From the NCBI RefSeq assembly GCF_051668705.1, contig NZ_CP196351.1:1364001-1428000 (forward strand): a stretch of 64,000 nucleotides of DNA, given 5' to 3'. Source of the DNA: Alterisphingorhabdus sp051668705 (lineage in GTDB: Bacteria; Pseudomonadota; Alphaproteobacteria; Sphingomonadales; Sphingomonadaceae). Every line of letters starts with the position of its first letter. The stretch's first letter is position 1. Below, one piece after another: positions 25,417 to 34,056 of this stretch. Made by a program: the position numbers and the translations under genes. The notes under the pieces are model-generated. The model ran no database searches, was not told the DNA's origin, and worked only from the letters and a program-made list of their open reading frames with translations.

Positions 25417-26190
25417 TTACAGCCCGGCATCTTGCAAAGATTGAACCAGCATATCGTCGCGCACAAGAATAGGGTTGTCCGGCATTATGGCGGCCATTCG
25501 GGATAACCATTGTTTGAGCGGGGGTACTTGGGCCGCAGTCAATTCCTCTTCCAAACCAGCCATATAGCCGAAAACTATCTGCGGAAAGAGCGAGAGATCA
25601 ACCAGTCCGGGCGTCTCTTGCTCGCCAAAAAATGGCCCGGCACCCAGATGTACCAGCATTTCACCAACCAAGCCCATTTGAAACTCTTGCTGGCTAATCG
25701 ACATATCAAAATTCTTAGCAAGCTCTTTAATGAATGGCGCGTTTTTCAATATCATAGGCCATTGATGACGGATATGTTCCGGCAGAGGAGAATGGCCGCT
25801 GACCAGTGCCGCCAATCGCCATGCGCGAAAGCGAAAGGCTAGATTGTCGGGGGCAGCAATCGCACCGCGAAAAATTCCGGCCATAAAACGATCGCTTACC
25901 CAGCTATCAATTTCCATAATTTTGGAGCGAGCATCGGAAGAGGTCGGCAATAGTGGTTTTTCAGGAAAGACCTCATCAAGCCATAGGCCAATAGGTGTGG
26001 AGTCTCTTTTCCAGACACCATCTATCTCCAGCACAGGAACCTGTGTTCCGCCAAAAGCGGCTAGATTCTCCTCCGCATTAAACGGATTGATGCCAACAAA
26101 ACTGAAATCAAGGCATTTATATTGCAGAAAAGCGCCCACTTTACGAACATATGGGCTGGTGCAATAGCCATATAATGTGATGTCTGGCAT
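25417..26190 (-). CDS. glutathione S-transferase family protein
   Basis: 257 residues. N-terminal thioredoxin-like GST domain: ITLYGYCTSPYVRKVGAFL, then GGTQVPVLEIDG (cis-Pro loop) and RDSTPIGLWLDE (glutathione-site Asp-Ser). An all-helical C-terminal domain follows. YCTSPYVRK has Cys or Ser where the catalytic residue usually sits. Substrate unknown. Convergent with suhB, divergent from the nuo operon. Confidence 0.85.
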   Translation of the reverse strand: MPDITLYGYCTSPYVRKVGAFLQYKCLDFSFVGINPFNAEENLAAFGGTQVPVLEIDGVWKRDSTPIGLWLDEVFPEKPLLPTSSDARSKIMEIDSWVSDRFMAGIFRGAIAAPDNLAFRFRAWRLAALVSGHSPLPEHIRHQWPMILKNAPFIKELAKNFDMSISQQEFQMGLVGEMLVHLGAGPFFGEQETPGLVDLSLFPQIVFGYMAGLEEELTAAQVPPLKQWLSRMAAIMPDNPILVRDDMLVQSLQDAGL

Positions 26191-26329
26191 ATGAGATTAT
26201 CCCCTAAATGGCGTGCAAAAGCATGAAAATATATACTCCAGACAGGTTGCCGGAGATGATGTCAGATCATGATAGCTGCATAATGCAAAAAATGCACATA
26301 AGCATGCGGGAAAAAATATAGGCTATCTC

Positions 26330-26358
26330 TTGCAGTGGCGGTTTAGCTAGCCTAATAG
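26330..26358 (+). promoter_or_regulatory. putative nuo operon promoter
   Basis: TTGCAG at 26330-26335, a 17-base spacer and TAATAG at 26353-26358, about 36 bases before the preferred nuoA start. Moderate match only. The rest of the 204-base gap shows no other structure. Confidence 0.35.
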
Positions 26359-26394
26359 CACGATCAACAACTTATGCCGCTCGTGGAGCCTATA

Positions 26395-26769
26395 GTGACC
26401 AGTCAAATCGAATATCTTCCTATCTTGCTATTCTTGGGCGTAGCCTTAGGGATTTCGGTCCTTTTCGTGTTTTTGCCTATGGGCGTTTCACGCTTGACCG
26501 GCACCCACAATCCCACTGTCGACAAGCTGACCGAATATGAATGTGGTTTCCCCGCTTTTGAAGATTCGCGCAGTCAGTTTGATGTCCGTTTCTACCTCGT
26601 CGCTATTTTGTTCATTATTTTTGATCTTGAGGCGGCTTTTCTCTTCCCTTGGGCTGTGTCGCTTGAGCAAATTGGCTGGGCCGGATGGCTGACCATGATG
26701 GTTTTTCTGTTCGAATTGATCATCGGCTTTGCTTATGCTTGGAAGGTCGGGGCACTGGAATGGGAATGA
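26395..26769 (+). CDS. nuoA: NADH-quinone oxidoreductase subunit A
   Basis: Membrane subunit of complex I near the quinone site. Three membrane helices; family motif LTEYECGFPAFEDSRSQFDV, followed by YLVAILFIIFDLEAAFLFPW. 124 residues from the GTG at 26395, preferred because GGAG lies 6 bases upstream; an ATG at 26374 (131 residues) has no visible ribosome site. First gene of the operon. Confidence 0.95.
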   Translation: MTSQIEYLPILLFLGVALGISVLFVFLPMGVSRLTGTHNPTVDKLTEYECGFPAFEDSRSQFDVRFYLVAILFIIFDLEAAFLFPWAVSLEQIGWAGWLTMMVFLFELIIGFAYAWKVGALEWE

Positions 26770-26812
26770 CACTGACCGTAATCGGCATGTCAGCTTATGT
26801 GAGCGCAATATT

Positions 26813-27352
26813 ATGAACAATATCATCCAACCACCTGCCGCCGATATCACGCCGCCAGATGCAGATTTTTATAAAGATCTGTCATCAGAGGTGAATGATA
26901 AGGGCTTTTTGGTCACTTCGACGGAAGATCTGTTTCAATGGGCCCGCACTGGTTCGCTTTGGTGGATGACTTTTGGTCTGGCTTGCTGCGCTGTTGAGAT
27001 GATCCATGTGAACATGCCGCGCTATGATATGGAGCGTTTTGGCGCCGCGCCGCGCGCTTCACCGCGCCAGTCAGATGTTATGATTGTGGCTGGCACCTTG
27101 TGCAACAAAATGGCTCCAGCTATGCGCCGCGTCTATGACCAGATGTCGGACCCGAAATATGTAATTTCCATGGGATCCTGCGCCAATGGGGGTGGCTATT
27201 ATCATTACAGCTATTCGGTGGTGCGCGGTTGTGACCGCATTGTTCCAGTGGACATCTATGTGCCCGGATGCCCGCCAACCGCTGAAGCGCTGCTTTATGG
27301 TGTGATGCAGTTGCAGCGCAAAATCCGCCGTATCGGCACGCTGGATCGTTAA
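26813..27352 (+). CDS. nuoB: NADH-quinone oxidoreductase subunit B
   Basis: Carries the last [4Fe-4S] cluster (N2), which passes electrons to quinone. 179 residues from the ATG at 26813; the frame extends upstream into nuoA without need. Cluster ligands: Cys58 and Cys59 (FGLACCAVEM), Cys123 (MGSCANGGG) and Cys153 (YVPGCPPTAEAL). All four are present. Confidence 0.97.
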   Translation: MNNIIQPPAADITPPDADFYKDLSSEVNDKGFLVTSTEDLFQWARTGSLWWMTFGLACCAVEMIHVNMPRYDMERFGAAPRASPRQSDVMIVAGTLCNKMAPAMRRVYDQMSDPKYVISMGSCANGGGYYHYSYSVVRGCDRIVPVDIYVPGCPPTAEALLYGVMQLQRKIRRIGTLDR

Positions 27353-27372
27353 GGGGCGATTGAGAACAAAAT

Positions 27373-28008
27373 ATGGGTCATAAAGCACCAGCTATTGCCG
27401 ATCGTCCAAATGCCGCGCAGGATATTACTGCGCGATTGGGTAAGGATCTTCTAGAAACCATCGACGCGTTTGATGAATTGGCTCTTGTCGTACGGCGTGA
27501 CGCTATTGCCGATGTCTTGCAAATATTGCGCGATGAATTTGACTATCAGCAATTGGTGGAAATTGCTGGTGTTGATTATCCAGAGCGCGCCGAGCGTTTT
27601 GATGTTTGCTATCATCTGCTCAGCCTGACTGCTAATCACCGCATCCGCGTCAAAATCAGCACAGATGAAGATACACCAGTGCCAAGCGTTACGCATATTT
27701 GGCCCGTGGCTGGCTGGTTGGAGCGTGAAGTCTTTGACATGTTTGGTGTGATTTTTGATGGCAATACTGATTTGCGCCGGATTTTGACCGATTATGGCTT
27801 TAAGGGGCATCCGTTCCGTAAGGATTTCCCGCTTAGCGGCCATGTTGAAATGCGCTATTCCGAAGAAGCGAAGCGCGTTGTTTATGAGCCGGTGCAACTG
27901 GCTCAAGATTTCCGCAGCTTTGACTTTATGTCACCATGGGAGGGCGCGGACTATGTACTGCCCGGTGATGAAAAGGTTGATAATGGCAAAAGCGGGGGAG
28001 GCAAATAA
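27373..28008 (+). CDS. nuoC: NADH-quinone oxidoreductase subunit C
   Basis: 30-kDa-type hydrophilic subunit. 211 residues; the signature ERFDVCYHLLSLTANHRIRV and the region GWLEREVFDMFGVIFDGNTD are intact. C-terminal ISP-like tail ends DNGKSGGGK. The stop shares a base with the nuoD ATG (TAATG), so they are coupled. Confidence 0.96.
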   Translation: MGHKAPAIADRPNAAQDITARLGKDLLETIDAFDELALVVRRDAIADVLQILRDEFDYQQLVEIAGVDYPERAERFDVCYHLLSLTANHRIRVKISTDEDTPVPSVTHIWPVAGWLEREVFDMFGVIFDGNTDLRRILTDYGFKGHPFRKDFPLSGHVEMRYSEEAKRVVYEPVQLAQDFRSFDFMSPWEGADYVLPGDEKVDNGKSGGGK

Positions 28009-29240
28009 TGGCTGAACTGCTGGACGAAATGGAAGGCCGTGCTGACGGCGCTGATCCGACACAGGGTGATCTGGATATCCAGAATTACACCATTAACTTT
28101 GGCCCGCAGCACCCTGCCGCACACGGCGTTTTGCGCATGGTTATGGAGCTGGATGGCGAGATTATTGAGCGGGTTGATCCGCATGTTGGCCTTTTGCACC
28201 GCGGCACGGAAAAGCTGATAGAGCATAAAACCTATTTGCAGGCTTTGCCCTATTTTGATCGCTTGGATTATTGCTCGCCATTGGCGCAGGAATATAGCTA
28301 TGTGCTGGCGATTGAAAAACTGCTCGATCTAGAGGTGCCAGAGCGGGCGCAATATCTGCGCGTCCTGTTTGCTGAGCTGACCCGTATCTGCAATCATATG
28401 CTCAACATTGGTGCGCATGTTATGGATGTGGGCGCGATGACACCGAACATCTGGGTGTTTGAAATTCGTGAGCAATGTTTGGAGTTTTTTGAGCGGGCCA
28501 GCGGTGCGCGGATGCACTCGGCATGGTTCCGTCCCGGCGGTGTGCATCAGGATGTGCCGCTCAAACTGTTGACCGATATTGCTGACTTCCTTGATACTTT
28601 CCCCAAATTGTTTGAAGACGCGATGAGCCTTGTGGTTGATAACCGCATTTTCAAACAGCGTAATGTCGATATCGCCACCGTTAGCAAAGATGACGCGATC
28701 AAATGGGGCTTTTCTGGTCCGATGATCCGCGGTTCCGGCATCGCCTGGGATCTGCGTAAGTCACAGCCTTATGATGTGTATGACCGGATGGATTTTGAAA
28801 TCCCTGTTGGCACGCGCGGTGATTGCTATGACCGTTTCATGGTGCGGGTTGAGGAAGTGCGTCAATCCGCGCGCATTATGCGCCAATGTCTGCAGCAAAT
28901 GCCGGAAGGCCCCATTGCATCAACCGACCGCAAAATTGTCCCGCCCAAACGCGGCGAAATGAAGCAGTCTATGGAAGCACTGATTCATCACTTCAAGCTT
29001 TACACCGAAGGCTTTCACGTGCCCGCTGGCGAAGTTTATGTCGCCACCGAAAGCCCCAAAGGCGAATTCGGTGTCTTTCTGGTAAGCGATGGCAGCAACA
29101 AACCCTATCGCTGCAAAATCCGTCCAACCGCTTTCAGCCATCTGCAAGCCATGGATTTCATGTGCAAAGGCCATATGCTCCCTGATGCCACCGCAATTCT
29201 CGGCGCAATCGATGTTGTGTTCGGGGAGTGTGACCGGTGA
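28008..29240 (+). CDS. nuoD: NADH-quinone oxidoreductase subunit D
   Basis: 49-kDa-type subunit forming the quinone-binding pocket with NuoB. 410 residues. Motifs: NFGPQHPAAHGVLRMVMELD, HVGLLHRGTEKLIEHKTY and YDRFMVRVEEVRQSARIM; ends ILGAIDVVFGECDR. Coupled to nuoC at the start and overlapping the next small gene at GTGA. Confidence 0.97.
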   Translation: MAELLDEMEGRADGADPTQGDLDIQNYTINFGPQHPAAHGVLRMVMELDGEIIERVDPHVGLLHRGTEKLIEHKTYLQALPYFDRLDYCSPLAQEYSYVLAIEKLLDLEVPERAQYLRVLFAELTRICNHMLNIGAHVMDVGAMTPNIWVFEIREQCLEFFERASGARMHSAWFRPGGVHQDVPLKLLTDIADFLDTFPKLFEDAMSLVVDNRIFKQRNVDIATVSKDDAIKWGFSGPMIRGSGIAWDLRKSQPYDVYDRMDFEIPVGTRGDCYDRFMVRVEEVRQSARIMRQCLQQMPEGPIASTDRKIVPPKRGEMKQSMEALIHHFKLYTEGFHVPAGEVYVATESPKGEFGVFLVSDGSNKPYRCKIRPTAFSHLQAMDFMCKGHMLPDATAILGAIDVVFGECDR

Positions 29241-29422
29241 GCACTATCGCACCATTAATACTTTTGATCTTATTTCCCGTCTGGCTCGGCTTAATGTTCA
29301 GTTGGCTGGTCAAGCGGTTGACTAAGGCAAAGCGTGTCCCGCTCTGGCCAGTATTTGTTTCCTGTGTGTTTGCGTGGGTTTTATGGCCTTTGTTGGTAGT
29401 TACAGGAGCGTCTGATGGCTGA
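29237..29422 (+). CDS. small two-helix membrane protein inside the nuo operon
   Basis: 61 residues from a GTG at 29237 that overlaps the nuoD stop (GTGA), with GGGGAG 9 bases upstream. Two hydrophobic helices (about 5-25 and 37-56) are separated by a short basic loop (KRLTKAKRVP). It ends 8 bases inside nuoE. Tight overlaps on both sides argue that it is translated with the operon. Not one of the 14 canonical subunits; it may be an accessory or assembly factor of complex I in this lineage. Confidence 0.75.
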   Translation: MSTIAPLILLILFPVWLGLMFSWLVKRLTKAKRVPLWPVFVSCVFAWVLWPLLVVTGASDG

Positions 29423-30083
29423 TACCCCCAACACACCTGATGAAGCAGAAATGCGCGCCCGTTGGGGCGGTTTTGCTTTTACTGCGGCCAACGCAAAGCA
29501 GGCGAAGAAAGTTATCGCGCGCTATCCTGAGGGACGTCAACGCTCGGCAGTGATGCCGTTGCTTGATCTGGCGCAGCGTCAGGTTGGCGAAGAAACACAG
29601 ACACAGGGCTGGCTTCCCGTGCCTGTGATCGAATATGTGGCTGAAATGCTGGATATGCCGTTCATGCGTGCTTATGAAGTGGCGACTTTCTACACCATGT
29701 ATAATCTGGCACCAGTTGGCCGCTATCATGTGCAAGTGTGTGGCACTACACCCTGTATGCTGCGCGGCAGCGATGATGTTATGGCAGCGTGCAAGAATAA
29801 GGGCATGGTCAAGGGTAAGACAACGCCCGATGGCATGTTTACCCTGACTGAAGTTGAGTGCATGGGCAATTGCGCAACAGCGCCCATGTTTCAGATCAAT
29901 GACGACAATTATGAAGACCTGACCTATGATAGTGCCAGCGCCATTTTGGAAGCGCTTGCCAAGGGTGAGCAGCCAAAAACAGGAAGCCAGATCGCTGGCC
30001 GGCAATCGAGCGAGCCAGAAGGCGGTGTGACTTCCCTTGCGGCCATGGTCGACAGCAATCATGATTACCGGAAGGACTATTAA
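29415..30083 (+). CDS. nuoE: NADH-quinone oxidoreductase subunit E
   Basis: 24-kDa-type subunit with one [2Fe-2S] cluster. 222 residues. Ligands Cys109, Cys114 (VQVCGTTPCML), Cys149 and Cys153 (EVECMGNCATAP). The N-terminal helical bundle is typical (VPVIEYVAEMLDMPFMRAYE). The tail after about 185 is long and polar. The stop overlaps the nuoF start (TAATG). Confidence 0.96.
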   Translation: MADTPNTPDEAEMRARWGGFAFTAANAKQAKKVIARYPEGRQRSAVMPLLDLAQRQVGEETQTQGWLPVPVIEYVAEMLDMPFMRAYEVATFYTMYNLAPVGRYHVQVCGTTPCMLRGSDDVMAACKNKGMVKGKTTPDGMFTLTEVECMGNCATAPMFQINDDNYEDLTYDSASAILEALAKGEQPKTGSQIAGRQSSEPEGGVTSLAAMVDSNHDYRKDY

Positions 30084-31417
30084 TGTCTTTTGATTTCCTT
30101 AGCGATAAAGATCGTATCTTTACCAATCTCTACGGCTTTCAGGATTGGGGCCTTAAGGCCGCTAAAAAGCGCGGCGATTGGGATAAGACTAAAGACCTGA
30201 TCGGGCGCGGCAACGATGCCATTATTGAAGAGATGAAAGCCTCTGGCTTGCGCGGTCGTGGCGGCGCTGGTTTCCCCACTGGCCTGAAATGGTCCTTCAT
30301 GCCCAAAGAGGCCCCTAAGGACAAAAATGGCAATCCGCGCCCTAGCTTTCTGGTCATCAATGCCGATGAGTCGGAGCCGGGCAGCTGCAAAGATCGTGAA
30401 ATTCTGCGTCATGATCCGCATAAATTGATTGAGGGCGCTTTGGTGGCGGGTTTCGCGATGCGCGCGCGGGCGGCCTATATTTACATTCGCGGTGAGTATA
30501 TCCGTGAAGCAGAGACGATGTTTGCCGCTGTTGAAGAGGCGTATGCCGCAGGTCTGCTAGGCAAGAATGCCGCGAAATCGGGCTATGATTTTGATGTCTT
30601 TGTCCATCGCGGTGCGGGCGCATATATTTGCGGCGAAGAAACCGCGATGATTGAGAGCCTAGAAGGTAAGAAAGGCCAACCGCGCCTGAAACCGCCATTC
30701 CCTGCTGGTGCAGGTCTTTATGGCTGCCCGACCACAGTTAATAATGTTGAGAGTATCGCCGTTGTGCCAACCATATTGCGGCGCGGCGCTGCCTGGTTCT
30801 CCAGCTTTGGGCGTGAGAATAACAAGGGCACGAAACTGTTCCAGATTTCCGGCCATGTTGAGAAGCCTTGCGTGGTTGAGGAAGCGATGAGCATTCCTTT
30901 TCGCGATTTGATTGAGAAGCATTGCGGCGGCATCACCGGGGGGTGGGACAATTTGCTGGCGGTCATTCCCGGCGGTTCTTCGGTACCCTTGGTGCCAGCA
31001 TCGCAAATTATGGATGCGCCAATGGACTTTGACGGCTTGAAAGAGCTTGGTTCTGGTCTGGGTACAGCAGCGGTCATCGTAATGGATAAATCCACCGATA
31101 TTATTCAGGCGATCAGCCGTATCAGCTATTTCTACAAGCATGAAAGTTGCGGCCAATGTACGCCATGCCGTGAAGGCACGGGCTGGATGTGGCGTGTGAT
31201 GGAAAAAATGCGTCAAGGCACAGCCGATATTGAAGATATCGACACCCTATATGAAGTCACCAAACAGGTAGAGGGCCATACAATCTGTGCATTGGGTGAT
31301 GCTGCGGCTTGGCCGATCCAAGGGCTAATCCGCCATTTCCGCCCGGAAATGGAAGCCCGCATTCGTGAACAAAGCGGCGAACCCCAAGCCACCGCAATGA
31401 TGGAGGCGGCAGAGTGA
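30083..31417 (+). CDS. nuoF: NADH-quinone oxidoreductase subunit F
   Basis: 51-kDa-type subunit that binds NADH and FMN and one [4Fe-4S] cluster. 444 residues. FMN/NADH loop LRGRGGAGFPTGLKW (residues 56-70), INADESEPGSCKDR, and YICGEETAMIESLEG. Cluster ligands Cys356, Cys359, Cys362 (SCGQCTPCREG) and Cys402 (TICALGDAAAWP). In most relatives nuoG follows directly; here a repeat and an extra gene intervene. Confidence 0.97.
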   Translation: MSFDFLSDKDRIFTNLYGFQDWGLKAAKKRGDWDKTKDLIGRGNDAIIEEMKASGLRGRGGAGFPTGLKWSFMPKEAPKDKNGNPRPSFLVINADESEPGSCKDREILRHDPHKLIEGALVAGFAMRARAAYIYIRGEYIREAETMFAAVEEAYAAGLLGKNAAKSGYDFDVFVHRGAGAYICGEETAMIESLEGKKGQPRLKPPFPAGAGLYGCPTTVNNVESIAVVPTILRRGAAWFSSFGRENNKGTKLFQISGHVEKPCVVEEAMSIPFRDLIEKHCGGITGGWDNLLAVIPGGSSVPLVPASQIMDAPMDFDGLKELGSGLGTAAVIVMDKSTDIIQAISRISYFYKHESCGQCTPCREGTGWMWRVMEKMRQGTADIEDIDTLYEVTKQVEGHTICALGDAAAWPIQGLIRHFRPEMEARIREQSGEPQATAMMEAAE

Positions 31418-31436
31418 ATATTGCTCTCCAGATAAC

Positions 31437-31517
31437 GTCATTGCGAGGAGCGAAGCGACGCGGCAATCCAAAGCAGGTACGCGTAGCACTGGATTGCTTC
31501 GCTGCGCTCGCAATGAC
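31437..31517. repeat. imperfect palindromic repeat element between nuoF and nuoG
   Basis: Left arm at 31437-31470 starts GTCATTGCGAGGAGCGAAGC; right arm at 31490-31517 is the near reverse complement (TGGATTGCTTCGCTGCGCTC, then GCAATGAC). The arms are about 28 bases, with a few extra bases on the left, around a 19-base middle. This matches a widespread class of short dispersed bacterial palindromes (GTCATTGCGAG...CTCGCAATGAC). It probably folds into a long hairpin in the nuo mRNA. It has no coding capacity for a transposase, so any mobility would be in trans. Confidence 0.85.
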
Positions 31518-31535
31518 AATACAAGGGGCAACCTA

Positions 31536-32051
31536 GTGTTTTTCAGGTCGAAAAGAAAGGTGGCAACCCAGGCAGCTAAAGCCGCTCTACGGCCTTTGCT
31601 AGCAATCGCGCAAATGAAAGGGGGCATGTCATATTGGATGTGGCAAGATCCATACTTGCTGGGCTTCATGAATTTTACAGCGTCTTTTTACGCGAAAGCT
31701 GAAACAAACAATAAAATAGATGCCGCAGGGCTAGGATACGCACTGATAGAGGCCTTTGAAAATGCGTCAAATATGAACGGAACGGCTATCGCTGAAAAAA
31801 TGACTGGTTTCATGGATCAGAAAGACCCAAATTTTCTGCGAAGTATGCAGGACGCCACTACAATAGCATTATATAATGCAGGTTCTATAACTGATGAAGA
31901 TATCGATCCTTTGGTAGTTGAGGCTAATAAGGGAGCTGAAATCATAATGAATAATTTTGGGGGTGATCGGCTTTCAGCAGTTTCTGCTAACATGATACAA
32001 CTAACATATGCGTGGCCGCTTCGTGAAATTAGGAAAGAAGAACATGCCTAA
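31536..32051 (+). CDS. 171-aa protein of unknown function inserted between nuoF and nuoG
   Basis: 171 residues from a GTG at 31536 with AAGGGG 8 bases upstream; a longer frame from 31494 would translate the palindromic repeat and is rejected. Basic N-terminus (FRSKRKVATQAAKAALRP), then a soluble, mostly helical protein with SYWMWQDPYLLGFMNFTASF (about 32-51) and many Asn/Ala/Met residues; no signal peptide or cofactor motif. Its last 8 bases overlap nuoG (ATGCCTAA), so it feeds ribosomes into nuoG. Somewhat more A/T-rich than its neighbours to my eye. I do not recognise the family; it may be a recent arrival together with the repeat. Confidence 0.75.
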   Translation: MFFRSKRKVATQAAKAALRPLLAIAQMKGGMSYWMWQDPYLLGFMNFTASFYAKAETNNKIDAAGLGYALIEAFENASNMNGTAIAEKMTGFMDQKDPNFLRSMQDATTIALYNAGSITDEDIDPLVVEANKGAEIIMNNFGGDRLSAVSANMIQLTYAWPLREIRKEEHA

Positions 32052-34056
32052 ACTTACCGTAGATGGTGTGGAGCTTGAAGTTCCTCAAGGCGCGACTGTG
32101 CTGCAAGCTGCTGAGCTTGCGGGTAAGGAAATCCCGCGTTTTTGTTATCATGAGCGTTTGAGCATTGCTGGCAATTGCCGCATGTGTCTGGTCGAGGTTA
32201 AGCCTGGACCGCCCAAACCGCAAGCGAGCTGCGCGCTGCCCGCTGCCGAAGGGCAGGAGATCACCACCAACAGCGCGATGGTGAAAAAGGCGCGTGAAGG
32301 CGTGATGGAATTTCTGCTGATCAATCACCCGCTTGATTGCCCAATTTGCGATCAGGGCGGCGAATGTGATTTGCAGGATCAGGCTATGGCCTATGGTCGC
32401 GGTGGCACGCGATATGAGGAGAATAAGCGCGCCGTAACCGAAAAATATATGGGGCCGATCGTTAAGACGATTATGACCCGCTGTATCCATTGCACGCGCT
32501 GTGTGCGCTTTGCCGAAGAAGTGGCGGGCGTTGAAGATATTGGCGCGATTGGGCGCGGCGAGGGGATGCAGATTACCAGCTATTTGGAAGGCGCTGTACA
32601 AAGCGAACTTTCCGGCAATGTGGTTGATCTTTGCCCCGTTGGCGCGCTGACCAGCAAACCCTATGCATTTGAAGCACGGCCATGGGAATTGAAGAAAACC
32701 ATGGGCATTGATGTGATGGATGCTGTCGGCACCAATATCCGTTTTGATGCGCGTGGACGTGAGGTTTTTCGCGTATTGCCGCGCATCAATGATGATGTGA
32801 ATGAGGAATGGGCAAGCGATAAGACACGCTATGCCGTGGATGGTTTGCTGCGCCGGCGTTTGGATAAACCTTATATCCGCAAAGGTGGAAAGCTGGTCGA
32901 AGCAAGCTGGGACGAGGCATTTAAAGCCATTGCTAAGCACGCCAAAACTGCAGGTGATAAAGTCGCGGCGATTGCGGGTGATCTGGTCGATTGCGAAACC
33001 ATGTTTGCTGCGCGGGAACTGCTAGGCAAAATGGGCTCGACCCTATTGGAAGGTCGGCAGACAGGATTGGCCTATGACGCAACCAATCTTGCCGCGGTGA
33101 ATTTTAACAGTGGGTTTAACGGCATAGAAAATGCCGATGTCATTTTGCTCATTGGTAGTAATGTGCGCTGGGAAGCACCGTTGGTGAACACGCGTATCAG
33201 AAAAGCCATTAAGAATGGCGCGAAAGTTTTTGCTATCGGGCCTGAAATTGACTTGACATATAAGGTTGAGTGGCTGGGCGATGATGCGAAAATTCTGAAA
33301 CGTCTGCCGAAAAAACTGTCTGATGCGCTGAAAGATGCAGAGCGTCCTGCTGTCATAGTTGGTGGCGGCGCGCTGGCTGTTGAAGGCGTGCATGGCGCTG
33401 CGCTTAAACTGGCCGATAAGTTCAATATGGTACGCGGCGACTGGAACGGTTTTAATGTGCTGCATTTCTCTGCGGCGCGCATGGGCGGCCTGATGCTGGG
33501 CTATGCGCAGCCAGGCGGCATGACTGATATTGTTGCGGCGAAACCAGAGCTGGCCTTTTTCTTGGGCGCGGACGAAGTGGATTTCGGGCAATTTGATGAT
33601 TGTTACAAAGTTTTTATCGGCCATCATGGCGATAAAGGCGCACATGCAGCAGATGTGATTTTGCCAGCAGCAGCCTATCCTGAAAAGAATGGCACTTATG
33701 TCAATCTTGAAGGGCGGGTACAATTTTCTGACAAAGCCGTTTTCGCCCCCGGCGATGCGCGTGAAGATTGGTCAATATTGCGCGCGCTTTCTGACGCGCT
33801 AGGCCATACTTTGCCATTTGACAGTTTTGCGCAATGCCGCGCTGCAATGGTGGCCGCTGTGCCGCAACTGGCAGAAGAGGGCGTTGTCAGCTTTGATTGG
33901 TCACCGCCAAAATTGTCTGACAAGCCGGAAGGCACTTTGGCCTATCCGATCAAAGATTTTTATCTGACCAATGCAATTGCACGGGCGAGCCAGACAATGC
34001 AGCGTTGTTCTGCTGAATTGCTCCACGCCGACGATATGCTGGAGGCCGCGGAATGA
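32044..34056 (+). CDS. nuoG: NADH-quinone oxidoreductase subunit G
   Basis: 75-kDa-type subunit, with several Fe-S clusters carrying electrons from NuoF. 670 residues from the ATG at 32044 (MPKLTVDGVELEVPQGATV). [2Fe-2S] ligands in IPRFCYHERLSIAGNCRMC; His-Cys3 [4Fe-4S] site in NHPLDCPICDQGGECDLQD; second [4Fe-4S] site in TRCIHCTRCVRFAEE with a later Cys in DLCPVGALT. A molybdopterin-oxidoreductase-like domain follows. Start overlaps the 171-aa gene; stop overlaps nuoH (ATGA). Confidence 0.96.
   Translation: MPKLTVDGVELEVPQGATVLQAAELAGKEIPRFCYHERLSIAGNCRMCLVEVKPGPPKPQASCALPAAEGQEITTNSAMVKKAREGVMEFLLINHPLDCPICDQGGECDLQDQAMAYGRGGTRYEENKRAVTEKYMGPIVKTIMTRCIHCTRCVRFAEEVAGVEDIGAIGRGEGMQITSYLEGAVQSELSGNVVDLCPVGALTSKPYAFEARPWELKKTMGIDVMDAVGTNIRFDARGREVFRVLPRINDDVNEEWASDKTRYAVDGLLRRRLDKPYIRKGGKLVEASWDEAFKAIAKHAKTAGDKVAAIAGDLVDCETMFAARELLGKMGSTLLEGRQTGLAYDATNLAAVNFNSGFNGIENADVILLIGSNVRWEAPLVNTRIRKAIKNGAKVFAIGPEIDLTYKVEWLGDDAKILKRLPKKLSDALKDAERPAVIVGGGALAVEGVHGAALKLADKFNMVRGDWNGFNVLHFSAARMGGLMLGYAQPGGMTDIVAAKPELAFFLGADEVDFGQFDDCYKVFIGHHGDKGAHAADVILPAAAYPEKNGTYVNLEGRVQFSDKAVFAPGDAREDWSILRALSDALGHTLPFDSFAQCRAAMVAAVPQLAEEGVVSFDWSPPKLSDKPEGTLAYPIKDFYLTNAIARASQTMQRCSAELLHADDMLEAAE

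Noticed and set aside
29400..30062. 220-codon minus-strand frame
   Set aside because: Antisense shadow of nuoE, rich in His and Cys as such shadows often are.
30659..31216. 185-codon minus-strand frame
   Set aside because: Antisense shadow of nuoF with no protein-like domain.
31494..31535. Upstream extension of the 171-aa gene (MLRCARNDN...)
   Set aside because: This part is translated palindromic repeat; the GTG at 31536 has a proper ribosome site after the repeat.
32029..32940. 303-codon minus-strand frame
   Set aside because: Lies entirely inside nuoG, which has all its cluster motifs; the antisense frame has no ribosome site or family features.
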